Shown here piece after piece: positions 1 to 9,003 of a DNA stretch of 64,000 nucleotides. Under the pieces are notes generated by a model. It saw nothing but the letters and a program-made list of their open reading frames with translations. It made no database searches and was not told where the DNA came from. The translations under genes were made by a program, and so were the position numbers. The DNA is from Spartinivicinus ruber. Lineage in GTDB: Bacteria > Pseudomonadota > Gammaproteobacteria > Pseudomonadales > Zooshikellaceae. Within the stretch, counting starts at the first letter, position 1. Each line of letters opens with the position of its first letter. The stretch lies in NCBI RefSeq assembly GCF_011009015.1, contig NZ_CP048881.1, positions 18,465 through 82,464 of the forward strand, in the 5' to 3' direction.

Positions 1-129
1 ACGAGCTATCCAAGTGGTACTTAGACTTAACTTGGTCCACTGGTTTTCTTTAAGGTAATTATTAAACTTATCCCTAGCAGTAGATGAAACATGACTGAGG
101 TCGACTGATAACATTACATACATGACCAT
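1..129 (-). CDS. Unknown protein, N-terminal part (runs off left edge)
   Basis: A leftward gene begins with ATG at 129 and stays open for 43 codons to the window edge. The start is supported by a strong ribosome binding site, AGGAGG, seven bases upstream. The visible peptide begins MVMYVMLSVDLSHVSS and contains a ...KLSLSTTWIAR stretch. I do not recognise the family. It is transcribed away from the terminase operon, so 130-367 is a divergent intergenic region. Confidence 0.7.
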   Translation of the reverse strand, partial: MVMYVMLSVDLSHVSSTARDKFNNYLKENQWTKLSLSTTWIAR

Positions 130-229
130 ATACCTACCTCCTGTAGACAATTTACAGGTTTAGTATAGATGGCTTGTGTTGTTTTAGTTAAACCAATCAG
201 GCTGCCTGAGAGCCGTTCTAAGCGACAGT

Positions 230-330
230 AGTTGTTAGTGATGCCGGGGGAGGGTGTCGGGGACCCTGAGCTGCTGAGAGGCGCTTACGCAGCGCAAGTG
301 CGCAGTTTGCGGCTAAATTTCGGTCCTCTA
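230..330. promoter_or_regulatory. GC-rich, hairpin-rich stretch before the terminase: candidate cos region
   Basis: The 238-base gap before the terminase small subunit holds a GC-rich block within AT-rich surroundings. It contains short inverted repeats: AGGGT/ACCCT at 251-267 and GCGCT/AGCGC at 281-295. Lambda-type terminases bind and cut a cos site that lies directly before the small-subunit gene, so this is the natural place to look for packaging. No known cos sequence was recognised; position and composition are the only evidence. Confidence 0.3.
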
Positions 331-367
331 TGGGACAGCAGCGCTTAAATAAATAATAGAAAAATAA

Positions 368-874
368 ATGAAAGAACAAAATTTACTCAATATTACTCAA
401 ATCGCAGAATTCTATGGTATTCATAGAAATACTGTTATGAAAAGAATACGGCAAGAAGGTATAGAGCCTACTGATAAGGTAGGTAATGCAAATCGTTATG
501 ATATTGCTGAGGTTGAACATTTGTTTTATGAATCAGAAACACGAAACCTTCAACCAGGCTATAGCCCTGAAGACTTGCCGCCTAAAGACCGCAAGGACTG
601 GTATCAATCCGAGAACGAACGCCTTAAGTTTGAATTAGCTTGTAGTGAATTAATTCCAGCTAAAGAAGTACGGCAAGAGTCGATTAAATTAATGAAAACC
701 CTGGTTGCTTTTTTCGAGTCATTACCCGACAAGATGGAGCGCACCAGATTATTTACCTCTGATCAATTGGACCTACTCGAAAATCAGTGCGACCAGTTCC
801 GTAATCAATTACACATGACTTTACAACAGCAGTTAACAGGAACATGTACGCCTCAACGACTGACCAATTCATAG
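368..874 (+). CDS. Phage terminase small subunit (lambda Nu1-like)
   Basis: This 168-residue protein starts with a winged-helix DNA-binding segment (about residues 6-50, including QIAEFYGIHRNTVMKRIR) followed by a charged helical region. This is the layout of Nu1-type small terminase subunits, which recognise the packaging site and recruit the large subunit. The gene opens the head operon and its 3' end overlaps the large-subunit start by 31 bases, as expected for a translationally coupled TerS/TerL pair. The ribosome binding site before ATG 368 is weak. No equivalent exists in virion module 2. Confidence 0.85.
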   Translation: MKEQNLLNITQIAEFYGIHRNTVMKRIRQEGIEPTDKVGNANRYDIAEVEHLFYESETRNLQPGYSPEDLPPKDRKDWYQSENERLKFELACSELIPAKEVRQESIKLMKTLVAFFESLPDKMERTRLFTSDQLDLLENQCDQFRNQLHMTLQQQLTGTCTPQRLTNS

Positions 875-2841
875 AAAATAGCAATTTAATCCAAGCCCCC
901 AAGCGCGAAAACCTATCAAAAACAGCCCGAGATATTTTGTATGTCAACCAGGGCGGCACCTTTGGAAAATGGGACGGTGATATTGTGCCGTATATGTGGG
1001 AACCCATGAATTGCCTACAGCTTCGGGCGTATAGCGCGGTTATTTTTGTAGGTCCGGCGCGGACTTCTAAAACGGTTTCATTAGTCGATGGCTGGGCCAT
1101 GCATACCATTGCTAATGACCCGGCTGACATGTTGATCGTGCAAATTAGCCAAGAAAAAGCCAGTGAATTTAGTAAAAAGCGGCTGACACCGGCTATTCAC
1201 GCTTGCCCTGAAACGTCCGCCGCGTTATCGCATCGATCATACGACAACAATGTTCACGATAAAATATTAAAGGCGGGTAACTATTTAAAAATTGGTTGGC
1301 CCTCTAAAAACGTATTTGCGTCCTCTGATTGGAAGCGGGTGCTATTAACCGACTACGACCGTATGCCACAGAATGTGGGCGGGGAAGGCTCGCCCTTTAT
1401 GTTAGCTGGTAAACGAACGCAGACCTTTATGTCATCGGGCATGGTGCTAGCGGAAAGCTCACCTGGCTTTGAAATTACTGACCCCAATTTCAGGCTTGAG
1501 CATAACCATGAAGCCCCTCCCACTGAGGGTATTCTGCACCTCTATAATTTGGGTGATCGACGCTTGTTTTATTGGCAGTGCACCGACTGTCGAGAATGGT
1601 TTGAACCGGATTTTGATTTACTGGTATGGGATAAGGAAGAGCCCGACCCATCAAAAGCCAGTGAAAAAGTCACCTTAGCCTGTCCCCATTGCGGTGTAGA
1701 GCATGAGGAAAAGAAAAAACTACAGTTTAATTTAAAAGGGCGCTGGTTAAGACAAGGTGAATACCTTGACAAAAATGGCCAGGTACACGGCGAACCCCGT
1801 ATAACTCGTTATGCGTCATTCTGGCAAAAAGGGCCAACCGCCACATTCCAGACTTGGAATGAACTGGTTTATAAATACAAAGCGGCATTAATTGAGTATG
1901 AACGCACCGGCTCAATCCAGTCATTAAAAACAACCATTAACACCGACCAGGGCAAACCCTTTACCCCGCCGCGTACTATGAGTTGTACGGCAGGTGATTT
2001 AGCTGACCGGGCATCTAATTATGGCTTAAAAGTAGTGCCTGAATGGGTGCGTTTCTTAACTGCGGCTATTGATATTCAAGCCGGTAAAAGGTCCGGGTTT
2101 GAAGTACAAGTCATCGGCTGGGGTGTGGATTTAGAACATATTGTGCTGGATCGATTTGCGATTAATAAATCTAACCGTTTAGACGATGATGGCAAACGAC
2201 TACAAGTAGCGCCGGGTTCTTATGTTGAGGATTGGGAATTAATCACTGAAAAAGTAATTAAACGCACCTATCTGCTTGAGGATGATTCAGGCCGACACAT
2301 GGCCATACTCAAAGTGGCGTGTGACAGTGGCGGGGAAGCAGGTGTCACCACCAAAGCTTATGAATATTACCGCAATCTCAGACAACAAAAATTGCACCGG
2401 CGCTTTATGCTGGTGAAGGGAGCCAGCCAGTTCAATGCAACCTTAATACGGCTAACGTATCCCAGCCCCAGCAAACAAAAGATTAAACGTGGTAAAAAAA
2501 TCAATATGCGTGGTGATATACCGCTGTATATGTTGAATACCCACCAAATCAAAGATGGGGTGATTAATGATTTGCTTCGGGAATTTCCGGGGCCTCGCTT
2601 TGTACACTTCCCAGACTGGCTACCAGAGTCGTTTTACGATGAATTAACGTATGAAGTACGTGATAGTGCGGGACGCTGGGAAAAGCCCGGTAATGGGGCT
2701 AACGAAGCCTTTGATTTAATGGTTTATAACTGGGCGATTATTTACAGCCGAAAACTAGAAAATATGAACTGGGAAAAACCCCTACCGTTTGCCTTACCTT
2801 GGGAGCAAAACCCCTTGGTATTTAATCCGAATGAATTATGA
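844..2841 (+). CDS. Phage terminase large subunit (lambda gpA family)
   Basis: The 665-residue packaging motor and nuclease drives DNA into the prohead. A Walker A motif GPARTSKT lies at residues 70-77 and a Walker B-like RVLLTDYD at 165-172. A zinc-finger-like quartet (C246, C249, C280, C283) separates the ATPase part from the C-terminal nuclease part. Length and order match the GpA family, although the Walker A lysine-threonine is preceded by S instead of the usual G. The start at 844 overlaps the small subunit and has an AGGA just upstream; the stop overlaps the gpW-like gene. It is the only terminase in the window. Confidence 0.95.
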   Translation: MYASTTDQFIENSNLIQAPKRENLSKTARDILYVNQGGTFGKWDGDIVPYMWEPMNCLQLRAYSAVIFVGPARTSKTVSLVDGWAMHTIANDPADMLIVQISQEKASEFSKKRLTPAIHACPETSAALSHRSYDNNVHDKILKAGNYLKIGWPSKNVFASSDWKRVLLTDYDRMPQNVGGEGSPFMLAGKRTQTFMSSGMVLAESSPGFEITDPNFRLEHNHEAPPTEGILHLYNLGDRRLFYWQCTDCREWFEPDFDLLVWDKEEPDPSKASEKVTLACPHCGVEHEEKKKLQFNLKGRWLRQGEYLDKNGQVHGEPRITRYASFWQKGPTATFQTWNELVYKYKAALIEYERTGSIQSLKTTINTDQGKPFTPPRTMSCTAGDLADRASNYGLKVVPEWVRFLTAAIDIQAGKRSGFEVQVIGWGVDLEHIVLDRFAINKSNRLDDDGKRLQVAPGSYVEDWELITEKVIKRTYLLEDDSGRHMAILKVACDSGGEAGVTTKAYEYYRNLRQQKLHRRFMLVKGASQFNATLIRLTYPSPSKQKIKRGKKINMRGDIPLYMLNTHQIKDGVINDLLREFPGPRFVHFPDWLPESFYDELTYEVRDSAGRWEKPGNGANEAFDLMVYNWAIIYSRKLENMNWEKPLPFALPWEQNPLVFNPNEL

Positions 2842-3044
2842 GTTTTACAACAGACGATTTACACAATATCAACAGTGCGATTGCCTGCGGAGAATTGCGC
2901 GTCAAAATTAATGGACGCGAAATAGAATACCGCTCAATTAACGAATTAAAAACCGCACGTAAATTAATCCTTAACGAACTGGGAGGAAAGAAAAGGGCGG
3001 ACCCCCTAAAGGGAGTCCAGACAGTCTTGAGTCGTGGGGTTTAA
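2838..3044 (+). CDS. Head-tail joining protein gpW-like
   Basis: This 68-residue protein contains the ACGELRVKINGREIEYRSI-type segment typical of lambda gpW, a small protein that stabilises packaged DNA and helps form the head-tail connector. Size (lambda gpW is 68 residues), position between large terminase and portal, and overlap by four bases with the upstream gene all agree. The last dozen residues are polar and less typical. Confidence 0.85.
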   Translation: MSFTTDDLHNINSAIACGELRVKINGREIEYRSINELKTARKLILNELGGKKRADPLKGVQTVLSRGV

Positions 3045-3045
3045 T

Positions 3046-4512
3046 ATGAAAGCCACTAAAATAGTAGACGCTTACGGTCATCCTTTCCAATTAAGAACAC
3101 CTTACGAATCGGCTACACAAAGTTTTCGGTCGATTGGCTGGCACAGCCCCAGCTTAGGGCCTAACGCCACAATCAGCAGCTCATTATACACCTTACGTAA
3201 CCGTACCCGTGCAGCCTACCGCAACAGTAACCTGATGCGAGGGGCGATTAACAAGAATACGGCTAACGAAGTCGGCACCGGCTTTACCTTACGTAGTTTG
3301 TGTGAAGACGAAAACTTTAGGCAGGAAGCTAACAAGCTTTGGAAGCAAAGCGCTGACGAAATGGACCCAAGCTACACACTTAACTTTGCCGGGCTGCAAG
3401 CCTTGATGGTGCGCAATCGTCGGCTATCAGGTGAAGTATTTATCCGACTTAGACGACGTAAGACCACTAGCGGCTTAGCCGTATCCATGCAAATTGATGT
3501 GCTAGAGGCGGATTGCATACCGATTGAAAAGCATGAAGATCTGAAGAACGGTAACAAGATTAGAAATGGTATCGAGTTTCGAGGGCCGCACCGGGTAGCG
3601 TATTGGGTTTATAAAGAACACCCCGAAGACGGCGAGTGTCGTCAAGATGAGCTGGTGAGAATCCCGGCTAGAGACATGATTCACCATTACCTACCGATTC
3701 GACCGGGGCAAATCAGAGGGGAGCCAGAGGCGGCCACAGCGCTATTAAAAGACCACACTTTCAAAGAATACGACGATTCAGAACTGGTCAGGAAAAAAGA
3801 ACGTTCAGCCTATACGGGCTTTTTGTATCGAGAAAGCCACGATGATGAAGACTATGCATTACCAGGGAATTATGTCGAAGAAGAGCAGCTAGACCCTGTT
3901 ATAAAAGTAAAATCAGGCTACATGCTACGCGGCTCACTCAACGAAAAGCTAGAACTGTTTGACGGTGACAACACTGGCCAGGGCTATGCGGATTTTATGC
4001 GCTGGCAATCATTGCAACTGTCGTCTGGTTTATCCATTCCTTACCCACTGTTAACAGGTGATTGGTCCGGGTTAAATGACCGGCTGGTGAGAGCCATGCT
4101 CAATGAATACCGGCGCGAAATTGAAATGTGCCAGGATCACCTAATGGTTTATCAAGTATGCCGCAAAGTGTGGCAATGGTGGATGGATACGGCGGTATTA
4201 ACGGGGCAATTAAACGCCTCAGATTACAGCCAAGACAAAGCCTTTTATCAAGCACTTGATGTGTGTCCAGATGCCTGGAAATACCTACACCCAGTACAAG
4301 ACGTACAAGCACGACAACAGGCCATTAGTAGCAACCTGTCGAATATTGATAGCGAAGCCAGTGAGCTGGGCTATGACGTGGACGACAACATGAGGAGAAA
4401 CGCAAAAGCAACCAAGAAATTTATGGAAATCTGCAAAAAAGAGGGGGTAGACCCACAATTAGTCACGGGCTTGTTTGCTGCCTCGGCTTCTTCAGGAGGT
4501 AACAGCGAATGA
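3046..4512 (+). CDS. Portal protein (lambda gpB family)
   Basis: This roughly 488-residue protein has the portal pattern: a TRAAYRNSNLMRGAINKN segment near the N terminus, a central YPLLTGDWSGLNDRLVRAML-like stretch and a helical C terminus. It forms the dodecameric channel through which DNA enters and leaves the capsid. A GTG at 3034 is in frame, but ATG 3046 has a GGGG at suitable spacing and is preferred. It overlaps the protease start by four bases. Module 2 has no portal, which makes that module incomplete on its own. Confidence 0.93.
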   Translation: MKATKIVDAYGHPFQLRTPYESATQSFRSIGWHSPSLGPNATISSSLYTLRNRTRAAYRNSNLMRGAINKNTANEVGTGFTLRSLCEDENFRQEANKLWKQSADEMDPSYTLNFAGLQALMVRNRRLSGEVFIRLRRRKTTSGLAVSMQIDVLEADCIPIEKHEDLKNGNKIRNGIEFRGPHRVAYWVYKEHPEDGECRQDELVRIPARDMIHHYLPIRPGQIRGEPEAATALLKDHTFKEYDDSELVRKKERSAYTGFLYRESHDDEDYALPGNYVEEEQLDPVIKVKSGYMLRGSLNEKLELFDGDNTGQGYADFMRWQSLQLSSGLSIPYPLLTGDWSGLNDRLVRAMLNEYRREIEMCQDHLMVYQVCRKVWQWWMDTAVLTGQLNASDYSQDKAFYQALDVCPDAWKYLHPVQDVQARQQAISSNLSNIDSEASELGYDVDDNMRRNAKATKKFMEICKKEGVDPQLVTGLFAASASSGGNSE

Positions 4513-5789
4513 CGCCACAAGCCTTACAATATTTAGCAAGTCAGCCTTGGGCCTTAGAAACTAAAACCCTAGCAGTAATGAAAGATATAGCCGCCAGGGA
4601 ATGGCAAATAACGGAAGCCGTCGCTAAGCAATTGGGTGAGCGAACTGGACCCAATTCAACTAAGCGCGATGACGTTACATTAATCAATATCAATGGTGTG
4701 ATTAGTCGTTATGCCAGTTTATTTCATGCTGCGTGTGGTGGGGCATCCGTTGAAACCCTGGCTAAGGAATTTAACCAGGCATTAAACGACCCTGATACTC
4801 AATCAATCATCCTAAATATTGATTCACCCGGCGGCCAGGTTAACGGCATTAACGAGCTGGGCGAGATGATCCACGCCGCGCGTGGTAAGAAACCTATTGT
4901 CGCCTATGTGGGCGGGCTGGGCTGTTCAGCGGCCTACTGGCTCGCTACGGCAGCCGATGAAATAGTGCTAGATCATACGGCAAGCGTTGGCTCTATCGGC
5001 GTTGTAGCCACCTACGTTAAACAAAAACACGATGATAAAGACGTGTTCGAAATGGTATCGAGCCAATCACCCAATAAACGGCTAGAGCCGGATAGCAAAG
5101 ATGGCAAATCAACATACCAAGCCGAGCTAGATCAATTAGCAGATATTTTTATCGACCGGGTGGCGCGTAATTTAAGCGTGAGCCGCGAGGATGTATTAGC
5201 CAAATTCTGTCAGGGCGGTACAGCCATAGGACAAAGCGCCGTTGATAAAGGCATGGCGCACCGACTTGGCAGTTTAGAAAATTTAATTACTGAATTACAA
5301 AAAAGGAAAACAACCAAAAACATGAGTGAACATTTTTCAATTAATGTCACTGGCGAAGCAAACACAACCGAAATAGCCGCGACATTAAAGCAACAATTTC
5401 CTGAAGCGGTTAGCGCATTGATAGCAGAAGCCAATCAGCCAGAGCCCAACGCCCTAAGCGCCGCCGCGGAGATAGCACAAGCTTGCATCGAGGCTGATGT
5501 GTCATCAATGGCAGCAATACTATTAAACTCAAACACGACAAAAGCTGAAGCGTTTAAACAAATTGAAGACGCCAAAGCCATCAAAAATGCTTGTGCAGCG
5601 GCGGGTATTGAAGCCAGTTTCGATAAAATCATGGCGGATAGAAACGACTTAGGACAATTGATTGGCACGGCGATACATGAGGCAAAAGCCAGTGTAGAAC
5701 CTGAAGCAACCAGCCATATTACGAGTTCTGGTGGTGGCGTAAAAATAGATACTGATGAAATTTACGCCGCCAGACAACAAGGACAATAA
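4509..5789 (+). CDS. Capsid maturation protease, S49/ClpP type, with C-terminal scaffold (gpC/Nu3-like)
   Basis: Residues 56-250 form an S49 (SppA-like) serine protease: a NIDSPGG oxyanion segment at 104-110, a likely nucleophile Ser140 in GGLGCSAAYW, and lysines at 190-200 as general-base candidates. The C-terminal third is helical and acidic, as in lambda gpC/Nu3 where a scaffold is fused to and also made separately from the protease. An in-frame ATG at 5322 (MSEHFSINV) preceded by AGGA could give a separate scaffold. The protein would shape the prohead and then trim it. Confidence 0.92.
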   Translation: MTPQALQYLASQPWALETKTLAVMKDIAAREWQITEAVAKQLGERTGPNSTKRDDVTLININGVISRYASLFHAACGGASVETLAKEFNQALNDPDTQSIILNIDSPGGQVNGINELGEMIHAARGKKPIVAYVGGLGCSAAYWLATAADEIVLDHTASVGSIGVVATYVKQKHDDKDVFEMVSSQSPNKRLEPDSKDGKSTYQAELDQLADIFIDRVARNLSVSREDVLAKFCQGGTAIGQSAVDKGMAHRLGSLENLITELQKRKTTKNMSEHFSINVTGEANTTEIAATLKQQFPEAVSALIAEANQPEPNALSAAAEIAQACIEADVSSMAAILLNSNTTKAEAFKQIEDAKAIKNACAAAGIEASFDKIMADRNDLGQLIGTAIHEAKASVEPEATSHITSSGGGVKIDTDEIYAARQQGQ

Positions 5790-5792
5790 TAA

Positions 5793-6146
5793 ATGATTAC
5801 TGAACCGCGCCATTTTGGCGAATTTATATTAAAAGAAATAGATGGATTTAGCCGCGCTGATCGGCTGGTGACAGGTGGCCTATATCCCGTCGGGACTGTA
5901 CTAGGGGAAGTGACCGAAACTAAGGAGTTAATCGCGCTGAACCCCACGGCTGAGGACGGCTCACAAAAAGCGACGGCTATCCTAATGGGTATGGTGGATG
6001 CCAGAACAGACCCACAAAAAACCGTGGTACTTGAGCAATTAACTGTTGTTAGAAAAGTCGCCCTGGAATGGCCAGACGACATAACCGATGAACAAAAACA
6101 AACGGCATTAGCGGAATTAAAAGAAAAATTTATTATTGCCCGTTAA
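5793..6146 (+). CDS. Head decoration protein (lambda gpD-like)
   Basis: A 117-residue protein with the gpD-like pattern: a flexible N terminus, a LVTGGLYPVGTVLGEVT beta segment and a C-terminal ALEWPDDITDEQKQTALAEL helix. These trimers clamp the expanded capsid lattice. The gene follows the protease by three bases and, as usual, should directly precede the major capsid gene. Here a reverse-strand PilZ gene has been inserted between them and its stop overlaps this gene's end. A truncated paralogue remains at 25958-26154. Confidence 0.88.
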   Translation: MITEPRHFGEFILKEIDGFSRADRLVTGGLYPVGTVLGEVTETKELIALNPTAEDGSQKATAILMGMVDARTDPQKTVVLEQLTVVRKVALEWPDDITDEQKQTALAELKEKFIIAR

Positions 6147-6511
6147 ATACCACCTTCAGCAAACCTAGCTAAAAACTGTTGGTCCGCAGGTCTGATTTGC
6201 TTAAATAGTAAGCCTAATTCAAAGGAGTCTTTTTTTATCACAACATGGCGGACTTCAGCCATCACATAGATAACTAGGCTTTTGTCTTGAACACGGGCTT
6301 TAATCATCAGAGGAATAAGCAGACTTTTTTTAAACGGTTCATAAGTGGCAATCAAAGCACCTTGTTCCGAGACGTTGAGAGTTATTGCATCAACAATCAA
6401 ATTTCTTTTTTTGTCTTTGATCGCTGCTTGCCATTTAACATCCCGTCTGGCGAATTGGCGTTGCTCTTGTTGTGGAGGCTCACTTATAAGGCTTTCGATA
6501 TCATCAGGCAT
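6143..6511 (-). CDS. PilZ-domain protein (predicted c-di-GMP binding), reverse-strand cargo gene in the head operon
   Basis: The 122-residue product carries a PilZ signature: an arginine-rich QFARRDVKW near residue 20 and NVSEQGALI about 30 residues later, matching the RxxxR and (D/N)xSxxG c-di-GMP contacts. PilZ proteins pass the second-messenger signal to motility, surface and polysaccharide systems. It is antisense to the virion genes, overlaps the decoration gene stop by four bases, and has no counterpart in module 2. A TATAAT hexamer (6550-6545 on the minus strand) could be its own -10. Placement suggests a lysogenic-conversion gene; its partner is unknown. Confidence 0.82.
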   Translation of the reverse strand: MPDDIESLISEPPQQEQRQFARRDVKWQAAIKDKKRNLIVDAITLNVSEQGALIATYEPFKKSLLIPLMIKARVQDKSLVIYVMAEVRHVVIKKDSFELGLLFKQIRPADQQFLARFAEGGI

Positions 6512-6596
6512 ACTACTTCATACAGTTATTTAGCTAGTTATTTAATTATAGAACTAAACCTAAGCTTAGTTTTTCTTTTCTTTATTTAAGGAATTC

Positions 6597-7598
6597 ATGA
6601 ACAATTTAGATTTAATTGCACAGCATGAAGCGTTTACTGTGCAAGGCTTAACTTTGGCCATTAATAAGGCCGTCTCCACCCCTGGCCGTATTCGCGAACT
6701 GGGGTGGTTCAAAGAGGATGGGATTAATACCACCTCTATCAATATCGAGTTTCGAAACCAATCATTAATGCTAGTGCCGACCCAGGTACGTGGTGCGCCA
6801 GGGTCATCACTGGATCGTGAAAAGCGTGCTCGCTTGCCATTTAACATTGTGCATTTACCCATGGAAGGCGCGGTGTTAGCTGATGAGGTGCTAGGTGTTC
6901 GGGCGTTTGGCTCTGAAAACACATTAGATCAAGTACAACGTTTGGTTGCCCGTGAGCTAGAAAGAATGCGCCAGTCGTTTGAAGTTACCCATGAGTTTCA
7001 ACGGTTAGGGGCAATCAAAGGTAAAATTCTGGATGCCGATGGAAAAACGGTTTTAGAAGACTTATTCGACCGCTTTAAAATTCAACCGAATAAAATGACG
7101 TTGGATTTTACTAAAGACCTTCGCACCCAATGCATGGATATTAAGCGGGCTTCAGAGAAAGAGCAGGGTGCTATTAAAGCTTCACGCTACCGGGTATTAA
7201 TTGGTTCCAATGTCACCAACGAATTGCTGAAAAATGATGACTTCAAAAAGGCTTATGAACGTTATCAAGATGGTTTGTACTTAAGAAATGACATGCGAAT
7301 GAACATCAACTTTGGTGGACTAATTTGGGAAGAATGCGAAAGTGAATTTAACAGTCAGGTGTTTATTGGCCCTGATGATGCCATTGTGGTGCCTGAAGGG
7401 TTGCCAGGTTTATTCCGCTCATACTATGGACCCGCCAACTACATGGAAACCGTCAATACACGGGGCTTGCCGTATTACGCTAAGCGCAAAGCCATGGACT
7501 ACGACAAGGGGGTTATGTTTGAAGCCCAATCTAACCCACTGCACTTGTGTACTAACCCGAGAGTTATCATACATTTGAAGATTAAAACGGCGTCTTAA
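6597..7598 (+). CDS. Major capsid protein (lambda gpE family)
   Basis: This 333-residue protein has the GpE-type HK97 fold pattern, including a RIRELGWFKEDGINT segment near the N terminus, an EFQRLGAIKGKILDADG core motif and a C-terminal AQSNPLHLCTNPRVII. It forms the icosahedral shell. AGGAATTC precedes the ATG. Its upstream neighbour should be the decoration gene, displaced here by the PilZ insertion. A divergent full-length homologue lies at 26218-27234, sharing the MGALKGQILDGDG and QCNPLPMCARP equivalents. Confidence 0.93.
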   Translation: MNNLDLIAQHEAFTVQGLTLAINKAVSTPGRIRELGWFKEDGINTTSINIEFRNQSLMLVPTQVRGAPGSSLDREKRARLPFNIVHLPMEGAVLADEVLGVRAFGSENTLDQVQRLVARELERMRQSFEVTHEFQRLGAIKGKILDADGKTVLEDLFDRFKIQPNKMTLDFTKDLRTQCMDIKRASEKEQGAIKASRYRVLIGSNVTNELLKNDDFKKAYERYQDGLYLRNDMRMNINFGGLIWEECESEFNSQVFIGPDDAIVVPEGLPGLFRSYYGPANYMETVNTRGLPYYAKRKAMDYDKGVMFEAQSNPLHLCTNPRVIIHLKIKTAS

Positions 7599-7948
7599 TG
7601 AACGCCTTTGACCGCGCCACCCGCCGTATCATGCGGCGGTTAGGTACTTTTATTACTGTTGAAGATGAGGCAGGCAACACCCAACAAATAAAAGCTGAAG
7701 TTATTCAAGCAGAGGAATTTATTGCTAAAACCAAAGGCAGCACACTAAGCCTAAAGCTTGATAATCCTGTGCTGCAACTTGCTACAGTTGATTGCCCAAA
7801 CCTCACAAAACAATGGTTAATCGAATTTAATGGCCAGCGCTATGAAGTGGCTGATAACCCATTAATTGAACACGGACAAATACAAATATCCTTAATACCC
7901 GTCCAAGAAAAAACAGACCTCAGTTGGTTAAATGAACCTGGAAATTAG
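7598..7948 (+). CDS. Head-tail joining protein (lambda gpFII-like), tentative
   Basis: A 116-residue protein following the major capsid gene with a one-base overlap (TAATG). It is mostly beta in character, with a C-terminal PVQEKTDLSWLNEP. Position and size match FII-like connectors that let tails attach to filled heads. No diagnostic motif can be named, so the role is inferred from gene order. The syntenic gene in module 2 is 27218-27589 and its protein is not obviously similar. Confidence 0.6.
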   Translation: MNAFDRATRRIMRRLGTFITVEDEAGNTQQIKAEVIQAEEFIAKTKGSTLSLKLDNPVLQLATVDCPNLTKQWLIEFNGQRYEVADNPLIEHGQIQISLIPVQEKTDLSWLNEPGN

Positions 7949-8531
7949 AACGGCTAACCACCTGCAACACATTATTGATCAGGTAGAGAGTCAACCAAAA
8001 CAAGTCAATAAAGCGATGCGGCGCGCCATGCGTAAAACGGCTCGCTGGCTAAAAACTCGAATGGCGAGAGAATTAGCGAGCCAGATGGGTGTTGCTCAAA
8101 AAGCCTTAAAAAGTCGATTTATTCTTTCAACCATTGGCAAAGGCAAAAACCAAAAGTTTGTCTTCTGGTTGGGCACTTATCCATTAGCTGCAGAAGAAGC
8201 AGGCAAACCCCGGAACTTAAAAAAGAAAGGGGTTGCGGTTAAAAAATACCGCTTTGCGGGTGCTTTTTATAAAAACGTTTACGGTTCCAAAAAGCATGTA
8301 TGGATTAGAACGGCCAGAAATCGCACAGCTGGTTATTCGGGTGTAAGCCCAATGTCACAAACCCCTGGTAATGTGCCGAGCCATTTAAAAGGCCGCTTTC
8401 CAGTTGAACGGATAGGGATCGACATTGATCCAATAGCCGCCGAATTATTTCGGCGCTATAAAAGCCGTGTGAACGTGAATTTTAATCGTATCCTTGAGCA
8501 AGAATTAAACTATGCCCTTAACATTGAATAA
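7932..8531 (+). CDS. Minor tail/tail completion protein (gpZ-like)
   Basis: The 199-residue basic protein has the segment KAMRRAMRKTARWLKTRMAR followed by MGVAQKALKSRF, typical of prophage minor tail protein Z. This protein finishes the head-proximal end of the tail. A similar order of segments (RRALKRTGVWFRTHTKRAIG, LGIAQKALNRRY) occurs in the module 2 homologue at 27564-28160. It overlaps the upstream gene by 17 bases and the next by 20 bases. Confidence 0.75.
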   Translation: MNLEIRTANHLQHIIDQVESQPKQVNKAMRRAMRKTARWLKTRMARELASQMGVAQKALKSRFILSTIGKGKNQKFVFWLGTYPLAAEEAGKPRNLKKKGVAVKKYRFAGAFYKNVYGSKKHVWIRTARNRTAGYSGVSPMSQTPGNVPSHLKGRFPVERIGIDIDPIAAELFRRYKSRVNVNFNRILEQELNYALNIE

Positions 8532-9003
8532 TCTTACTGAATACCATCAGGCTGTTGTTGAAGGGATAAAAACAGCATTACCTAACCTGGCAACCGTCGC
8601 CGCCTACAACCCAGCGGAAGAGCAAAAGCTAAATACACCAGCAGTCTTACTTGAGCTTACCCAAATGGAGCCCGCCGAGACCATTAGCGGGGGCCGTATA
8701 GCGGTTAATCTAGCCATGGTGGCGCATGTGTTTTTAGCCAAAAATGATGTTGAAGACATTCAATTGAGTATCCGTAATTTAGCCGCTTGGGTGTTACAAG
8801 CCGTACATCGAAATAACTGGGGGCTAGGGGGAGCCGTCGGCAACCCTAAGACAGTCGAAGCCTTTCCGGGGAGTTTTAATCCTGAAGTTGATGGTTATGA
8901 ATCGTGGCTAGTGTCATGGGAGCAAGCTATTTACTTAGGGGCTGAAGACCAACCACCCGAATGGTTGCCTGGTGAAATTAGGCTAGGGGTTGGCTATGGA
9001 TAG
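8512..9003 (+). CDS. Phage tail terminator/Gp37-like protein
   Basis: A 163-residue protein with EYHQAVVEGIKTALPNL at the N terminus and SWEQAIYLG near the end. Its syntenic partner at 28153-28650 shares DFYYAVVEGL and SWQIAFTQTVYLGEPD. The type resembles Gp37/minor tail proteins of Mu-like phages encoded just before the baseplate genes. Its role at the head-tail interface is inferred from position. The gene overlaps its neighbours on both sides, indicating one polycistronic message. Confidence 0.6.
   Translation: MPLTLNNLTEYHQAVVEGIKTALPNLATVAAYNPAEEQKLNTPAVLLELTQMEPAETISGGRIAVNLAMVAHVFLAKNDVEDIQLSIRNLAAWVLQAVHRNNWGLGGAVGNPKTVEAFPGSFNPEVDGYESWLVSWEQAIYLGAEDQPPEWLPGEIRLGVGYG

Noticed and set aside
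753..1130. Leftward 125-codon frame across terminase genes
   Set aside because: It is antisense to two well-supported terminase genes and has no family pattern.
2340..2348. GGTGTCACC in the terminase gene as another member of the palindrome cluster
   Set aside because: It is a single isolated match with short arms and no neighbours, expected by chance.
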